DNA of 60,000 nt from NCBI GenBank assembly GCA_030704615.1, contig CM060732.1, forward strand, positions 62,231,053-62,291,052, read 5' to 3'. Each line of letters starts with the position of its first letter. Positions within the stretch are counted from its first letter, which is position 1. Below are positions 44,993 through 55,847 of this stretch, piece after piece. Under the pieces are notes generated by a model. The model searched no databases and was not told the DNA's origin. It saw only the letters and a program-made list of their open reading frames with translations. This DNA comes from Takakia lepidozioides (taxonomy: Eukaryota; Streptophyta; Takakiopsida; Takakiales; Takakiaceae). The translations under genes and the position numbers were made by a program.

Positions 44993-47900
44993 ATGTTGAC
45001 TTTTGGCAGTGAGGGTCTCGCACTCAATCTTGCAATCACACCCACTGGAATGCCACCTCTGTCAGTTCCCTCTGTCCATAGGGAAGGTGCTTACACGCTC
45101 GCCCCCCCCACGCTTCTTGTTAGACGCCACAATTATTGGTTTGTGCAGCGCATCTGCACTGGTTATATACCTTCTGACTGCATACCGTTGGCAGTTATTG
45201 CGCAAAGGCCAGGGCCCGCATTCTTGGACTACAACAAGTTCGCAATTAAATCCGTTACATGCCTTCCCGCAGACGTCGACAGTAATATCTTCTTTGAGTT
45301 CCCTCCTCGAACAAACTATTCGAGGGCGTCCGGAATGTTGATAGATATGGATAGGAAATGTCGCGCACCTCACTTTGGTAAGCTCCCCCTCAAGTCATAG
45401 TTACTCGCTTTGATGCGCGCATCTGACTCCCAACCTGGCCGCCGGTCCAACTTGGAGCTTCGGCTGCTCACCGGGGCATAACGGTCCCCCTTTGTTCTCC
45501 CAAAGAACCCTCCACCGATTTGGAACCAGCGGGAATTCCCTTTGGTAGTTGGCAGTCCGGAACAGCTCCCTACTCTTTGGTCGCTTTCCGGCTCGCTCGC
45601 TTACTCACTAGTTTTTGGTCACCAACGGGCTTGCACCGTTCTCGGGGTTACTACTCCCTATATATACTTCTGTAGCTGTCCGCGGGGGTTTCATAACCAG
45701 CCATGCCATTTTATGGCGAACCACCACGAAAACCCTCGACTCCCGGTGATGAGTCGCGGTGAGTCTTGGCCCACTCACCACGGCCCCTATGGACCGTGAT
45801 GAGTCCCAAGACTCCCCACGACTCCCACCACGAGGTCTCCGCCCCCATGGTGAGTCCTATGCCACCCCACTAAGTCCCGCTAAGCTACCACCACCCCTTG
45901 TGGAGCCACCCCCACCGCAACCCGGTGTGCGGGGCTCCACCTAGTGAGCGCCTCCACTTCCCTGAGTGCCTTGGGCACTCAAGGGTGCTTCAGCCCCCCC
46001 CCCATACCTATCGCTGCCGCTGCCCCCACCACAGGGGCAGCCCCTCGTGTGTCCCGACCCCTTGCCCTCAAGGCAAAGGGTCGCGACAGGAAACATGACA
46101 GTCATCCTTGGTGCGTCACCAAAACCACCAGCATGAAGATGCTCAATGGTGTGCGGGTGCGCTACGTTGTTTGTGCGGGCGCGTTGCGGTGTTTCTCCCA
46201 ACTTGCTTCCACTTTAAATCCAGAGGTCACAGGAACGAGACGGATTGGACAGACACAGCTCATCAACCATTTCGAGCTCAGGAGAAGGTTCTCCACATTT
46301 AAGTGTGCACATTGCAAAGAACCACCACATTGCATGTCTGTTTATAATGCCAAGCAGTTCTATGTGTTGCACCGTTTCCCTGACCTCACACGAGCTTGCA
46401 TACACGTTCCCATTGTCACAAATTGGCGAGGGGTAACTCGCGGGAGGCTGCCCACGAGGCAGAGCAGCTCGTTCAGGAGGAGGTTAAGTTGAGACCTGGT
46501 GCCAAACCCAAACAGATACAGCTGCAGGCCGCCCATAAGATGGCATTGGCCAGAATTATGTCGGAAGACGGCTCCGACAGAGTTCCTCTCGATGAGAAGG
46601 AAATGGAGGCATTGCTAGAGTCGGTGTTCCACGTCTGTTCACCGAATGTCCAAAACCACATTGTCTCCTGCAAACAGAGAATTGGGCGTGGCTCGGATAT
46701 GCAGTCCATTTTGGAGGTGAAGCGACGATGTGGATATGACTACATTCATGGAAGTAGATTTCCAGGACCAGGGACTGAGGCAGATCGCTGTTTCGTATTC
46801 AAAATGTCAACGTGTGGGCCTGGCAGCGGCGTCGAACTGGTCCACCGGATGACGAGTGGGGACTTGTCAAACAGTTGGGTCATGTTCGACCATATTAAGC
46901 GAATTACAAATCATCAGTGGGTGACAATGGGTGCACATGTCTACGACACCCACTGCAGGATGCTAATGACAATTGTTATTTGTGAGATGAAAGGAGAGGA
47001 CACACAATCGGAGATGCTTCTTTGGCAGGGAATAAACGAACAGATGGTCAGGGCAGGATTTCCCCCTCCCAATTTCCGTGGTTTCATGGCGGACAACGCA
47101 CAAACAAATTGGGCTGCCATCCGAAGGGTGTACGGGGAAGACCCCAGTGTTCCGATGAAAAGCAAGGAGAGATCTTGTGGGTTCCATTTTCTGCAGAGCT
47201 TGTCGCAGTACACAACCAGGCTCGTGGCGCCAGATTTCAGAGAGGAGCACCGTTCCATGTGTCTTGCGTGGAAGTGTGCTCCCACCTTGGATGATGCAGA
47301 TACACAGTTTGCATGTATACGGGCTTGGTGGACAACGTCAGGTGCTGTAAAGAAATCAGACGAGGGAGCAATGGTCAGTTGGCTAGCATGGTGGCATTAT
47401 CGTTTCCTCCAGTTCGGCGACTATATGCGGGAGGTGAGTTGGACGAATTTGCGTCCCGTTGAATATTATGCTAGCTACTCATTATTTGTAATTTGCTTGT
47501 AACCTGAACATGTGCATGTGCAGGAAATGTGTCTTGACTCCAACACCGACATGCCGACAACAAAACATGGCCGAATCAGTACATTCTTCCTGGCGTGCCT
47601 CCTCTGTGGCGCATCTGGTGGACATCCTCACTGCCACAAAGGAGGACATTGTGAGGTCAATTATGCAGCAATGCAGGTACAACGAGTTCTTGAAACACGG
47701 GACCACGAGGGAGCGTGTGAATATTCTTGTCAACTCGCCATGAATCCTCTTCTCCGCCAGGTGCCTCGTCAAGTCTTCGTCTCACTGGACGGGTGTGAAC
47801 ATCTCCTCCCAAGTGTTGGCCACTTCGAAGCAATGGCGTGTCCCGAAGGCCCTCTCGCAAGGCTGCCCCCCACTTGCGAGGATTCTTCGATCATACGGCC

Positions 47901-48345
47901 AAGGAGTTCAGGGAGTTCACTCAATTTGCTTGCAAGCGATTAAAGCAAGTAGCTACAGGGGTTAAGAGTCCAGACATGGTCGGGAAACACTGGAAGAAAA
48001 GGCAGGATTCAGGAAGTTTGGCGGTTGACAACAAGAATCAGTGAGGAAAAAAAAAACAAGAAGGGGGCGATGATTCTGATACTATTGGTTCTACATAGGA
48101 ACCTTTTGACATGGCGAAGGACTATGCACTACAGATGGCAGAGAAGAAACGACGGGGATCTCCTATGCCTGAGAGGTTACCTCGTTATCAACCACAGGAG
48201 GGTCAGACATTTCCATTTGGTACTCAATCGCCTCCATCAGCCAGTGACAGGGCTCGGGCTCGCACACAGAGCCCTCCAAAGGACTCTCACCGTCAGAAGG
48301 GTGCTCGCTCACAAAGGTTTGTTGATCCTAAATAGTAAACCGTGA
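44993..48345 (+). pseudogene. MULE transposase, copy C (interrupted by a solo LTR)
   Basis: Best preserved of three MULE copies. N-terminal exon (FAIKSVTCLPADVDSNIFFE to SGMLIDMDRK) runs to 45358, is interrupted by the solo LTR, and resumes at 46094 with HDSHPWCVTKTTSMKM, RYVVCAGALRC, FKCAHCKEPPHC and YVLHRFPDLTRACIH. A frameshift near 46410-46430 breaks the zinc-finger HxH. The core 46440-47430 is open: GYDYIHGSRFPGPGT, SWVMFDHIKRI, HVYDTHCRMLMTIVICEMKG (first Asp), FRGFMADNAQTNWAAIRRVY (second Asp), SCGFHFLQSLSQYT and IRAWWTTSGAV. An intron (donor near 47432, acceptor near 47520) leads to DMPTT and then, in another frame near 47565, NMAESVHSSWRASSVAHLVD. The C-terminal continuation to 48345 (basic, Ser/Pro-rich) is frameshifted. 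The SWIM finger was not found. Confidence 0.85.
45359..46088. mobile_element. Solo LTR, 730 bp, with 5-bp target duplication
   Basis: Begins TGTCGCG (45359) and ends CGCGACA (46088), a perfect 7-bp terminal inverted repeat with TG..CA ends. It is flanked on both sides by GGAAA (45354-45358 and 46089-46093). Precise removal of the LTR with one GGAAA rejoins the MULE copy C frame (MDRK to HDSHPW), matching copy B. A TATA-like TATATATA is at 45659-45666. There is no internal coding domain, as expected after LTR-LTR recombination. Much more C-rich than its surroundings. Confidence 0.93.
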
Positions 48346-49306
48346 GGACACGGCTTTTTGAGAGGGGGAAGGGTAATGTTAGAGGGCTGTCTGGGACTTA
48401 GACACTTTTATGGGCTCTGTGGGGTACCCTTAATTTTTGTGCAGACTTACGGATGGTAGACTTAGACCAACAGAGGCCTGAGGGGTGACAGACACAGGCT
48501 TTAGGGGTGGTAGACGGGCTTACACACTCAGTCACAGTTTTACACAGTCGTACACAGCCTATCATAGTCTATCACAGCCATACACAGCCTTATATAGCCC
48601 GACACAGCTGTATATAATCTGTCACAGTCAATCACAGCCTATCACAGTTAACCACAGTCTATCACAGCTCGACAAGCTTTGCACAGCCCGACACAGCTTT
48701 ACACAGCCAGTCACAGCTCGGCACAGTCACAGCCCGACACAACTTTGAACAGCTCGTCACAGCATACGTAGGGAAACGGTTATCATTGGCAGGGAACGAC
48801 TGTGTGGGAACAACATCTGCAGAGGGAACATGCTTACTTCTTGAGATGACAGTTAGTTAGTTAGGTGGTTAGAACAGCTTGCAGGTAGATAAGGCAGAGT
48901 AGCAACTTGGAGGACACTATTTCTACGGGGAGCACTTCTTGATCAGGAGCGGAGGAGATCAGGCGGAGAACTGGAACTGGAGCAAGGATGGAGAGTACAG
49001 TGATGGAAATGATGCGATCTGCTGGTTTGGAGGAATGCAAGCTGTAGAGTTAGACTGTAGAGAAGATTAGGGACACCATGGCTTCGGCTTGATACATGAC
49101 AAATCTTAATCTGACACCTATTCGATATAATCACACTGTGCAGAGAGACTTGAGTGAAGCTGTGGAATGAATGGATGAGTGAATGGAACCTGGAAGATTA
49201 CTGAAGCAATCTGATGCTTAAGTATACACAATGAGGTAATTTGTTAACATGAAAGCAAGAAGAAATACAAACAGGAAGCACAACCATGATACACTAGCTC
49301 TAGATC
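48346..49306. repeat. Intergenic with 10-11 bp minisatellite
   Basis: 48527-48770 is a degenerate tandem of about 22 units of (T/C)ACACAGYC or TATCACAGCC, period 10-11. It is preceded by a purine-rich tract GAGAGGGGGAAGGG (48361-48374) and TGTTAGAGGG (48377), which resembles a polypurine tract and LTR start, so the region may be a decayed LTR. No paired LTR was found. 48771-49306 shows nothing recognisable. Confidence 0.5.
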
Positions 49307-50659
49307 ATGACTGATTGTTCCGAGCGGGCTGAGTGCTTAGAGATATCCAACTCTTCTATCTTGGAGTTCCCACCTTGGATAGCAAAGGGATGGGTGAGTA
49401 AAAGCCGCTCGACACCCTGCTGTGACTCCACACTGGAATACTCATAACCCTCTGTATTGGCAGTGGGCATTCTCTTTCAGCAACAAGTCCCTCTCTGACG
49501 CAGGGGGCCTTCTGATATTTCAATCTGACGACATGGCATCCCGCCGGATTCTTCATAGCTACATGAAGTCCTCTAGGTTCCAAATCAACAAAATATGGAC
49601 ATGTATTAATACCCTGCCTTTTTCAAAGGGGGAGTTTCTAGGGCAGAAGGTATTTCCTGTGACTTTCATTGTCTTCGTTTGTGTTGTCGTGGAATACCCA
49701 TAGTTGCTGACAAATTTCCATTGGTGCTGGTGCAGACCTCTGTGTTCAAGGCGATTTGCCTGTCTCGAATTTGGCCTACCAACACTCCAAATTATGTTGG
49801 GCATTTCGACGTTTGGGGAGGAGGTGTGCATATAGACCCAGATTCACAACTATGTGGAGGCGTCCCAGACTTTGAAAAAGGCTAGAGGCATTCCATGGAG
49901 AGGTAACCGGGAGAAGTCGCCCGCGTTCATGCAGACCTTCATTGAGACATGCAGCCGGCATAGTGGCAAAGTGGTAGACCTCTCCATGGGCACAGGTGCG
50001 TGCCAAAACACTTCTCAATTCTTTGTTGCACATGTTCCTCTCCTGTTTTGGCTTGTGACATGGTTTCTTGCTTTCATTCGCTATCCTGTAGGGGCTTCGA
50101 TCCATGCCTGCAAGTGTGCAGGAAGACATCTTTTTGGGTTTGAGGGGGACGAGGAGCTTTACTCTTGGGTCATCGCTCCACTCTCTGAGGGATCCTTGCA
50201 TTTGACCCAGACTGAGAAGATTGTGGAGGAGCAGGATCTGCAAGAGCTGGATGCTTTGGATGTGGATTCGGATTTTTCATGTGAGTAAGTGCATGTTCTA
50301 TTGTGGCATCTCATAGACCCCAGGACGCATCATTTTGGTTTTCCTTTTTGTTGCAGAAGTTTGGCTTCCAGAGAATTTACGAAGTTTACTCATTGTTGTG
50401 TGGTTGCAGGAGTCCCAGGACGCCACGGTTTTTGCCATTCTTTGCCAACCTGAAATTTTTCCCAAGTCCTCCAGCACAATTTCATTTGCCATCTTATGCG
50501 GAGGCTGCGGCTACGGAGTATAGTCTACTGGCATCTCCCCCTTCTCTGCTTCACGACAGACATGGTTTTCAGCAGAGCAGGGCTAGCATCTTTGTGGACA
50601 GTTCTGCCTTCGTTCTGAAAAGTGCGTCCTATAGCAATGGATCTTCTTTGTCCGAATGA
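49307..50659 (+). CDS. Beta-class amino-methyltransferase-like protein, copy 2 (better preserved)
   Basis: Homologous exon by exon to copy 1. Exon 49307-49393 (ATG after an upstream stop) carries SSILEFPPWIAKGW, where FPPW sits at the motif IV position; canonical beta/MT-A70 forms are (D/N)PP(Y/W), so PP-aromatic is kept. It joins in phase to 49464-49649 (SLSDAGGLLIFQSDD, IWTCINTLPFSKGE; copy 1 has KWTCLNRLPLQSGE). Exon 49842-49995: NREKSPAFMQTFIETC, KVVDLSMGTG; exon 50092-50284: ACKCAGRHLFGFEGDEELYS (motif I with a GxG-type loop and acidic end of strand 2). Last exon 50410-50659, in phase, contains FHLPSYAEAAATEYS and ends LSE. The link between 49649 and 49842 is unresolved, and 5' exons may be missing. 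Substrate and activity are unknown. Confidence 0.65.
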
Positions 50660-50944
50660 ATCGATTCTTTTGAAGGGTTTGTTTAAAAACCACGAGTTCA
50701 CCTGTATGCCTACTATATGATTTCCCCTACCCTGTGGATTAACGATGGATTATGCGCATTTGTGCACAAATTCCATCTCAACTAGTTGTTTGTCCAGTGA
50801 CAACACTGTTGGCACTTCACATGTTAGGAATCATTCTGGTTTTCATGTAGATTGGAAATCCATGTTGATACATGTGCTCAGGATATTTCTACCCAACTTA
50901 ATTTTTAAAATGGTGGTTCTACAGCTGACTCATCCAGCAATCAA
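50660..50944. other. 3' flank of MTase copy 2
   Basis: No gene or repeat recognised; ordinary AT-leaning sequence that should include the 3' UTR. Confidence 0.3.
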
Positions 50945-53900
50945 TATATGAAGCGAGGTAGTTTGTTTTGTTTTGTTTTGTAGCGTCGTTGAGATCTCCC
51001 AAACCACGGGGCCCAGCCCTGGTGCTTGGTGCTGTTGAAAAGCCCTCGATGAGGAGGGGTGCACCGGCTTGGTCTCATAATTTTTGGACCTGCGTTGTGG
51101 GAGATATGGAATTTCAAGTACTTTTGGTCGCTGGCAATTCAGGAAAATAGCAAAGTGGGCTTTCGTGGAGCAATGATTGGCCCTTCATGTGGGAGATTTG
51201 GAATTTCAAGTGCTTTTGGTCGCTGGAAATTCGTCAAAAATAGCAAAGTTGGGACAATGATTGGATATATCAATATATGAAGCCTCAATAGGAGACACAC
51301 TTGGATACATAGGAGATTGCACTTGTTATATGACATTGGACACTTGTGCCAACGACCGACCAACAAAATTTGGACCTACGGGCCGAAAATTATAGAAATA
51401 TGAACAATTTTGGTCGTTGAAAATTAAACTAACAAAATTAAGTGTTGGAATGACACTGGAGATCGCACTTGGGCCTCTACATGGGAGAAGCACTTGGATA
51501 CATAGGAGATTGCACTTGGGCTTAGATAGGCCTTAATATAGGAGACGCACTTGGATAAGTAGGAAATTGCACTTGGTCTTCTATTTCAATTCTTCACACA
51601 TGGGCCAAAGCACAGGCTACCCTAGTCAATATATGAAGCAAGGTAGTTTGTTTGTTTTGTTTTGTTTTGTTTTGTTTTGTAGCGTTGAGATGTCCCAAAC
51701 CGCGGGGCCGACCCTGGTGCTTGTTACCTTCGGCAAGCCCTTGATGAAGAGGGGTACACCGGCTTGGTCTCATGATTATTGGACATGCGGTGTGGGATAT
51801 ATCAAATTTCTAGTACTTTCGGTCGCCGAATATTCGTGAACAATGATTGGATATATTATTACTACTCAAAAATAAAATTGGTTTTTTCAATATATAAAGC
51901 AAGATAGTTTGTTTTGTTTTGTTTTGTAGCGTTGCGATCTCCCAAACCATGGGTTTGGCCACAATTTTAGTACCGTTGGAAAGCCCTCGGTGAGTAGGGG
52001 TGCACCGACTTGGTTTCACAAAATTTGGACCTATGGGCCGAGACTTATGGAATTATAAACAATTTTGGTCGCTGAGAATTCAACTAAAATTACAAAATCA
52101 AGTGTTGGAATGACACTGGAGGTCGCACTTGGGCCTCTACATGGGAGAAGCACTTGGACACATAGGAGATTGCACTTGGGCTTAGATGGGCCTTAACATA
52201 GGAGATGCACTTGGATACATCACTTGGTCTTAGATTTCAGTATATTCTTCACACATGGGCCAACGACACAGGCTACCCTAGTCTATGTATGAAGCAAGGT
52301 AGTTTGTTTGTTTTGTTTGTTTTGTAGCGTTGAGATCTCCCAAACCGCGGGGACCGGGTGCTTGGTACCGTTGGAAAGCCCTCGATGAGAAGGGGTGCAC
52401 CGGCTTGGTCTCATGATTTTTGGACATGCAGTGGGGGAGATATGGAATTTCAAGTACTTTTGGTCGTTGGAAATTTGTGAAGAATAGAAAAGTGGGCTAT
52501 CCTAGAACAATGATAGGATATATTACTACTCAATAAATTCATGGAAAAAAATAAATTGGTTTTTTCAATATATGACTAAGGTAGCCTGTGCCATTGGCCC
52601 AAGTGTCCAGTGTGCAAGTGCAATCCCTATGTATCCAAGTACGTCTCCTATGTCGAGGCCCATGTGTGAAGAATTGAAATCTAAGCCCAATTGCAATCTC
52701 CTATGTATCCAAGTACTTCTCCCATGTAAAGGCCCAAGTGTGACCTCCAGTGTCCAATGTCATCTAAGTCCAAGTGCAATCCCCTATGCATCCAGAGACC
52801 TCAGTTTGGGAGATCTCCACGTCATTGTTGCAACAAAGCCCACTGTGCTATTTTTGCAATCTCCCCTGTCGAGGCTTCATATATTGATATATCCATTTTG
52901 CTATTTTTGCAAATTTTCAATGACCAAAAGTACTTGAAATTCCAAATCTCCCACTTGAAGGGCCAATCACTACTCCATGAAATCCACTTTGCTATTTTTC
53001 CCGAATTTCCAGCGACCAAAAGTACTCAAAATTCCATATTCCCACACCGGGGGTCCAAAAATCATGAGACCAAGCCGGTGCACCCCTCCTCATCGAGGGC
53101 TTTCCAACGGCACCAAGCACCGGGGCTGGCGCCCGCGGTTTGGGAGATCTCAACGACGCTACAAACAAACAAAACCAAACAAAACAAAACAAAACAAACG
53201 TCTCGCTTCATATATTAATAGGGTACCCTGTGCCGTTGGCGCAAGTGTCCAGTGTCATCTAAGTTCAAGTGTAAGATCTTCTATGTATCCCACTGCGTCT
53301 CCTGTGTTGAGGCCCAAGTGCGACCTCTAGGGTACCATGTGCCTTTGGCCCATGTATGAAGAGTTGAAATCTAAGACCAAGTGCAATTTTCTATGCATCC
53401 CAATGCTTCCCCTATGTCAAGGCCCAACTGTGACCGCTAGTGTAGCCTATGCCGTTGGCCCATGTGTGATGAATTGAAATCTAAGTCCATGTGCAATTTC
53501 CTACGTATCCATGAAGTGCGTCTCCTATGTCGAGGTCCCAAGTGCAATCTTCTATTTATGTATCCAAGTGCATCTCTTATGTAGAGGCCCAAGTGTCCAC
53601 TGTCATGTAACTTGCCCAAAGTGCAAGTCTCCTATGTATCCAAGTACGCTCCCATGTCAAGGCCCAATTTATTTTTTTCCATTAACTTATTGAGTAATAA
53701 TATATCCATTCATTATTGATGCTCCAATCATTGGGCAGCCTATGTCCTTGGCCCAAGTGTCTAATGTCATCCAGGTCCAAGTGCATCAATATATGAAGCA
53801 AGCCATATCTGATCATTTTTTTTCCACAAAGCTTAGACCAGATTTGAACCGGAGACCTTTCCCTTTATATCTCTCTTGTCGAGGCTCCAACCATTGTCCC

Positions 53901-53975
53901 AAGAATTCCCACTTTGCTATTTTTCAGGAATTTCCAATGACCAAAAGTACTTGAAATTCCACATCTTCCACACCG
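50945..53975. repeat. Mosaic of two dispersed repeat modules (P and Q)
   Basis: Module P (about 170-260 bases) has a (TTTTG)n start, GAGATCTCCCAAACCGCGGG, GGAAAGCCCTCGATGA, GGTGCACCGGCTTGGTCTCA and ATGGAATTTCAAGTACTTTT, GGTCGCTGGAAATTC. Plus-strand copies are at about 50983-51245, 51675-51840, 51925-52080 and 52320-52500; minus-strand copies at about 52815-53165 and 53905-53975. Module Q is a 35-45 base tandem of CACTTGGATACATAGGAGAT and TTGCACTTGGGCTTAGAT; plus copies at about 51435-51600 and 52095-52280, minus copies at about 52560-52800, 53215-53660 and 53725-53790. P and Q alternate and switch orientation near 52560. No protein is encoded. Confidence 0.9.
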
Positions 53976-54677
53976 CACTTTGCCAGGTATCTCGTATCTC
54001 CTGCCGGGGGAAAGACCTGCGACGACCTCCTCCAGCCGGTATCTCGGGGTAAGGGGTTGGAGTCGAACGATGATGCTCCAGATCGCCGTCGGCCTTCGTT
54101 CATGTGAAGATTCCAACCGTTCTCCAGATGTCGTTCGGCGTGCACATCCTCTTACCCTGGGCACATTCATCAACAACGGCGTTCACATCCAACTAGAAAG
54201 ACATAGAGACATTCATCCACTCCCCGCCTTGGATACCTCTTTCCTCACCTTCCTACATCCCGCTCTTCTAACACCCCCATGGGCCAAACAAAAAAGCGGT
54301 ACTCCGACCTACATTTCTTCAACTTGTGAATGATGGTTAGAACTGCTTTGCGAATTTCCCTTAGAAGAGGGAGGCCATCTGCAAAGCACGTACCCTCACG
54401 GACAAGATTTCAATCTCTTAATGTGGAAGGATAGACAGATATCGTTGGATCGAACCGGCTACTACAAGGCAATGCACAACATGGATTGTCTTGTATTGAG
54501 CTGAAATCTTGCCCTGAATTGCCGAGTGACTTGTGGTTTTTCAAGACTTCTGATAGAGGACTCCCCTCAAAAACTGAAGTGACCATAACTACTGGACCAA
54601 CACAGTCAAGCGTTGAGAGCCACTATAAATTCCTGCCATCCCCAAATCCATTTGAAACCTCGCCTCAACTCTGAATC
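53976..54677. other. Intergenic without identifiable gene
   Basis: 53980-54180 is GC-richer, with GGTATCTCGGGG and GTATCTCGTATCTCC words, and borders the repeat mosaic; a minus-strand B-box-like GGTTCAAATCTGG (53828-53840) hints at SINE debris but has no partner A box. 54180-54677 shows no gene, repeat or RNA that I can support. Confidence 0.35.
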
Positions 54678-55252
54678 TCAACACACCAAACATAAAAGAT
54701 CACAGTGAAGTTGAGCTAATATCTCTTCAAGAAACGCAGCCTCCATAGCGTGTTTTTCGTCAAGGGCGCGCCTCGCAAAGGCAATTGCACCATCTGGGTC
54801 ATCTCTCTCAACAAACTTAACCTCCAAGGACCTCCCAATGCCTCTCCGGAAGGGGTGGTCCAGAAACATGTTCGCCCTTCCTCCATGGCACGAGCAGGCC
54901 GCGGTATCCCTCCGATCATGAACAGGTAATGGGTCATTTGGTCCAATATTACAGCCGCCTGCTGAGGACTCTCCAGCTCCACGATCGCGCACCCGATGTG
55001 TTGCCTGGGAGCCTTGGGATTCTTCAGCAACTTCACCGACATCACTTTGCCAAATTGCTCCAACCCTGATGTGAGGATGGCCGGCGTGACCTTTGGCGAC
55101 AGGTTATCCACCAGCACACTCCGCTGCACCACCTTCTCAAATGCTTCTCTCTTATCTTCCACGGACGCTCTCTCTAGTGATGCGGACGGTACCGCTGGAT
55201 TGGTCCAGTCCCACCATCCCACATGACCCTTGTCTAGCTGACTCCCTGCCAT
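54678..55252 (-). CDS. Single-RRM protein with apparent frameshift
   Basis: From MAGSQLDKGHVGWWDWTNPA (start 55252) it runs into an RNA-recognition motif: RNP2-like SVLVDNLSP, the alpha-helix region TSGLEQFGKVMSVKLLKN, RNP1-like IGCAIVELESPQQAAVILDQ, then FMIGGIPRPARAM. The continuation MFLDHPFRRGIGRSLEVKFV, ERDDPDGAIAFARRALDEKH and AAFLEEILAQLHCDLLC lies in another frame, so one base seems lost or gained near 54875-54885, where no intron fits. The 'PRPxRA ... DPD ... EAxFL' layout recalls plant RRM proteins of the AIPP1/EDM3 kind, which act in intronic-heterochromatin mRNA processing, but I hold that name loosely. It is divergent from the dioxygenase gene. It could be a recent pseudogene or a sequencing error. 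Confidence 0.7.
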
Positions 55253-55847
55253 ATTCAAGCGCTTTCCATTTCCCCAGTTCAGGTCAATAGCAACTCTTTC
55301 TTCAAAATAAACGAAGATCAGCCTAACGTTGGAACACACTTGTCTTGCAATCCCCCGCCCCTCTCTGTCTGCACTGCTCGTGCTCGTACGTGCAGCGTCA
55401 GAGCCGTCCCTGTAAAATTCGTGCTCTTCTCAAAATCTTCACCATCTCTTTCTCAGTTCCGAACCCTCCCTTTCGATTCAAGCGTACTACGTGGGTGGGC
55501 ACTGGAGCAATTCACATGACCCCACTCGTCGGATTCAGACATCGGCTGTGCGGCGGCGAGACAGAGAGCGAGAACCTTCGCGAGTAAAAGATCAGCGGAC
55601 GGCTGACGTGGATCGCATGACGTGTCCGATGAAGCCTAGTGCGGTGCATGTGGCTTCGTTCCTGTGCACTCCTCAGTGCCTTTGTTTCGCAGGATGCAAA
55701 CCGCCCTCCAAGATACCACTGCAAATCGATAGCTTCCGCAACAAATTTTGCTTAGTACTTTGTCTGCGTGTCTCTCACGGATTCTAGCCACTACCTGGAA
55801 CCCAGTGCTCTCTTATTTCTTTTGTGGGCGGCAACAGACGTACAAGC
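55253..55847. promoter_or_regulatory. Divergent promoter region, RRM gene / dioxygenase
   Basis: 595 bases between two divergent ATGs. It is GC-rich with no TATA box close to either start. No gene is supported inside it. Confidence 0.45.

Noticed and set aside
47750-48345. Gag-like or polyprotein C-terminus of an LTR retrotransposon
   Set aside because: The basic, Ser/Pro-rich frames have no zinc knuckle, protease, RT or integrase motif; they were left as the decayed end of MULE copy C.
53820-53850. Minus-strand tRNA B-box-like sequence
   Set aside because: No A box upstream on that strand, only P-module repeat.
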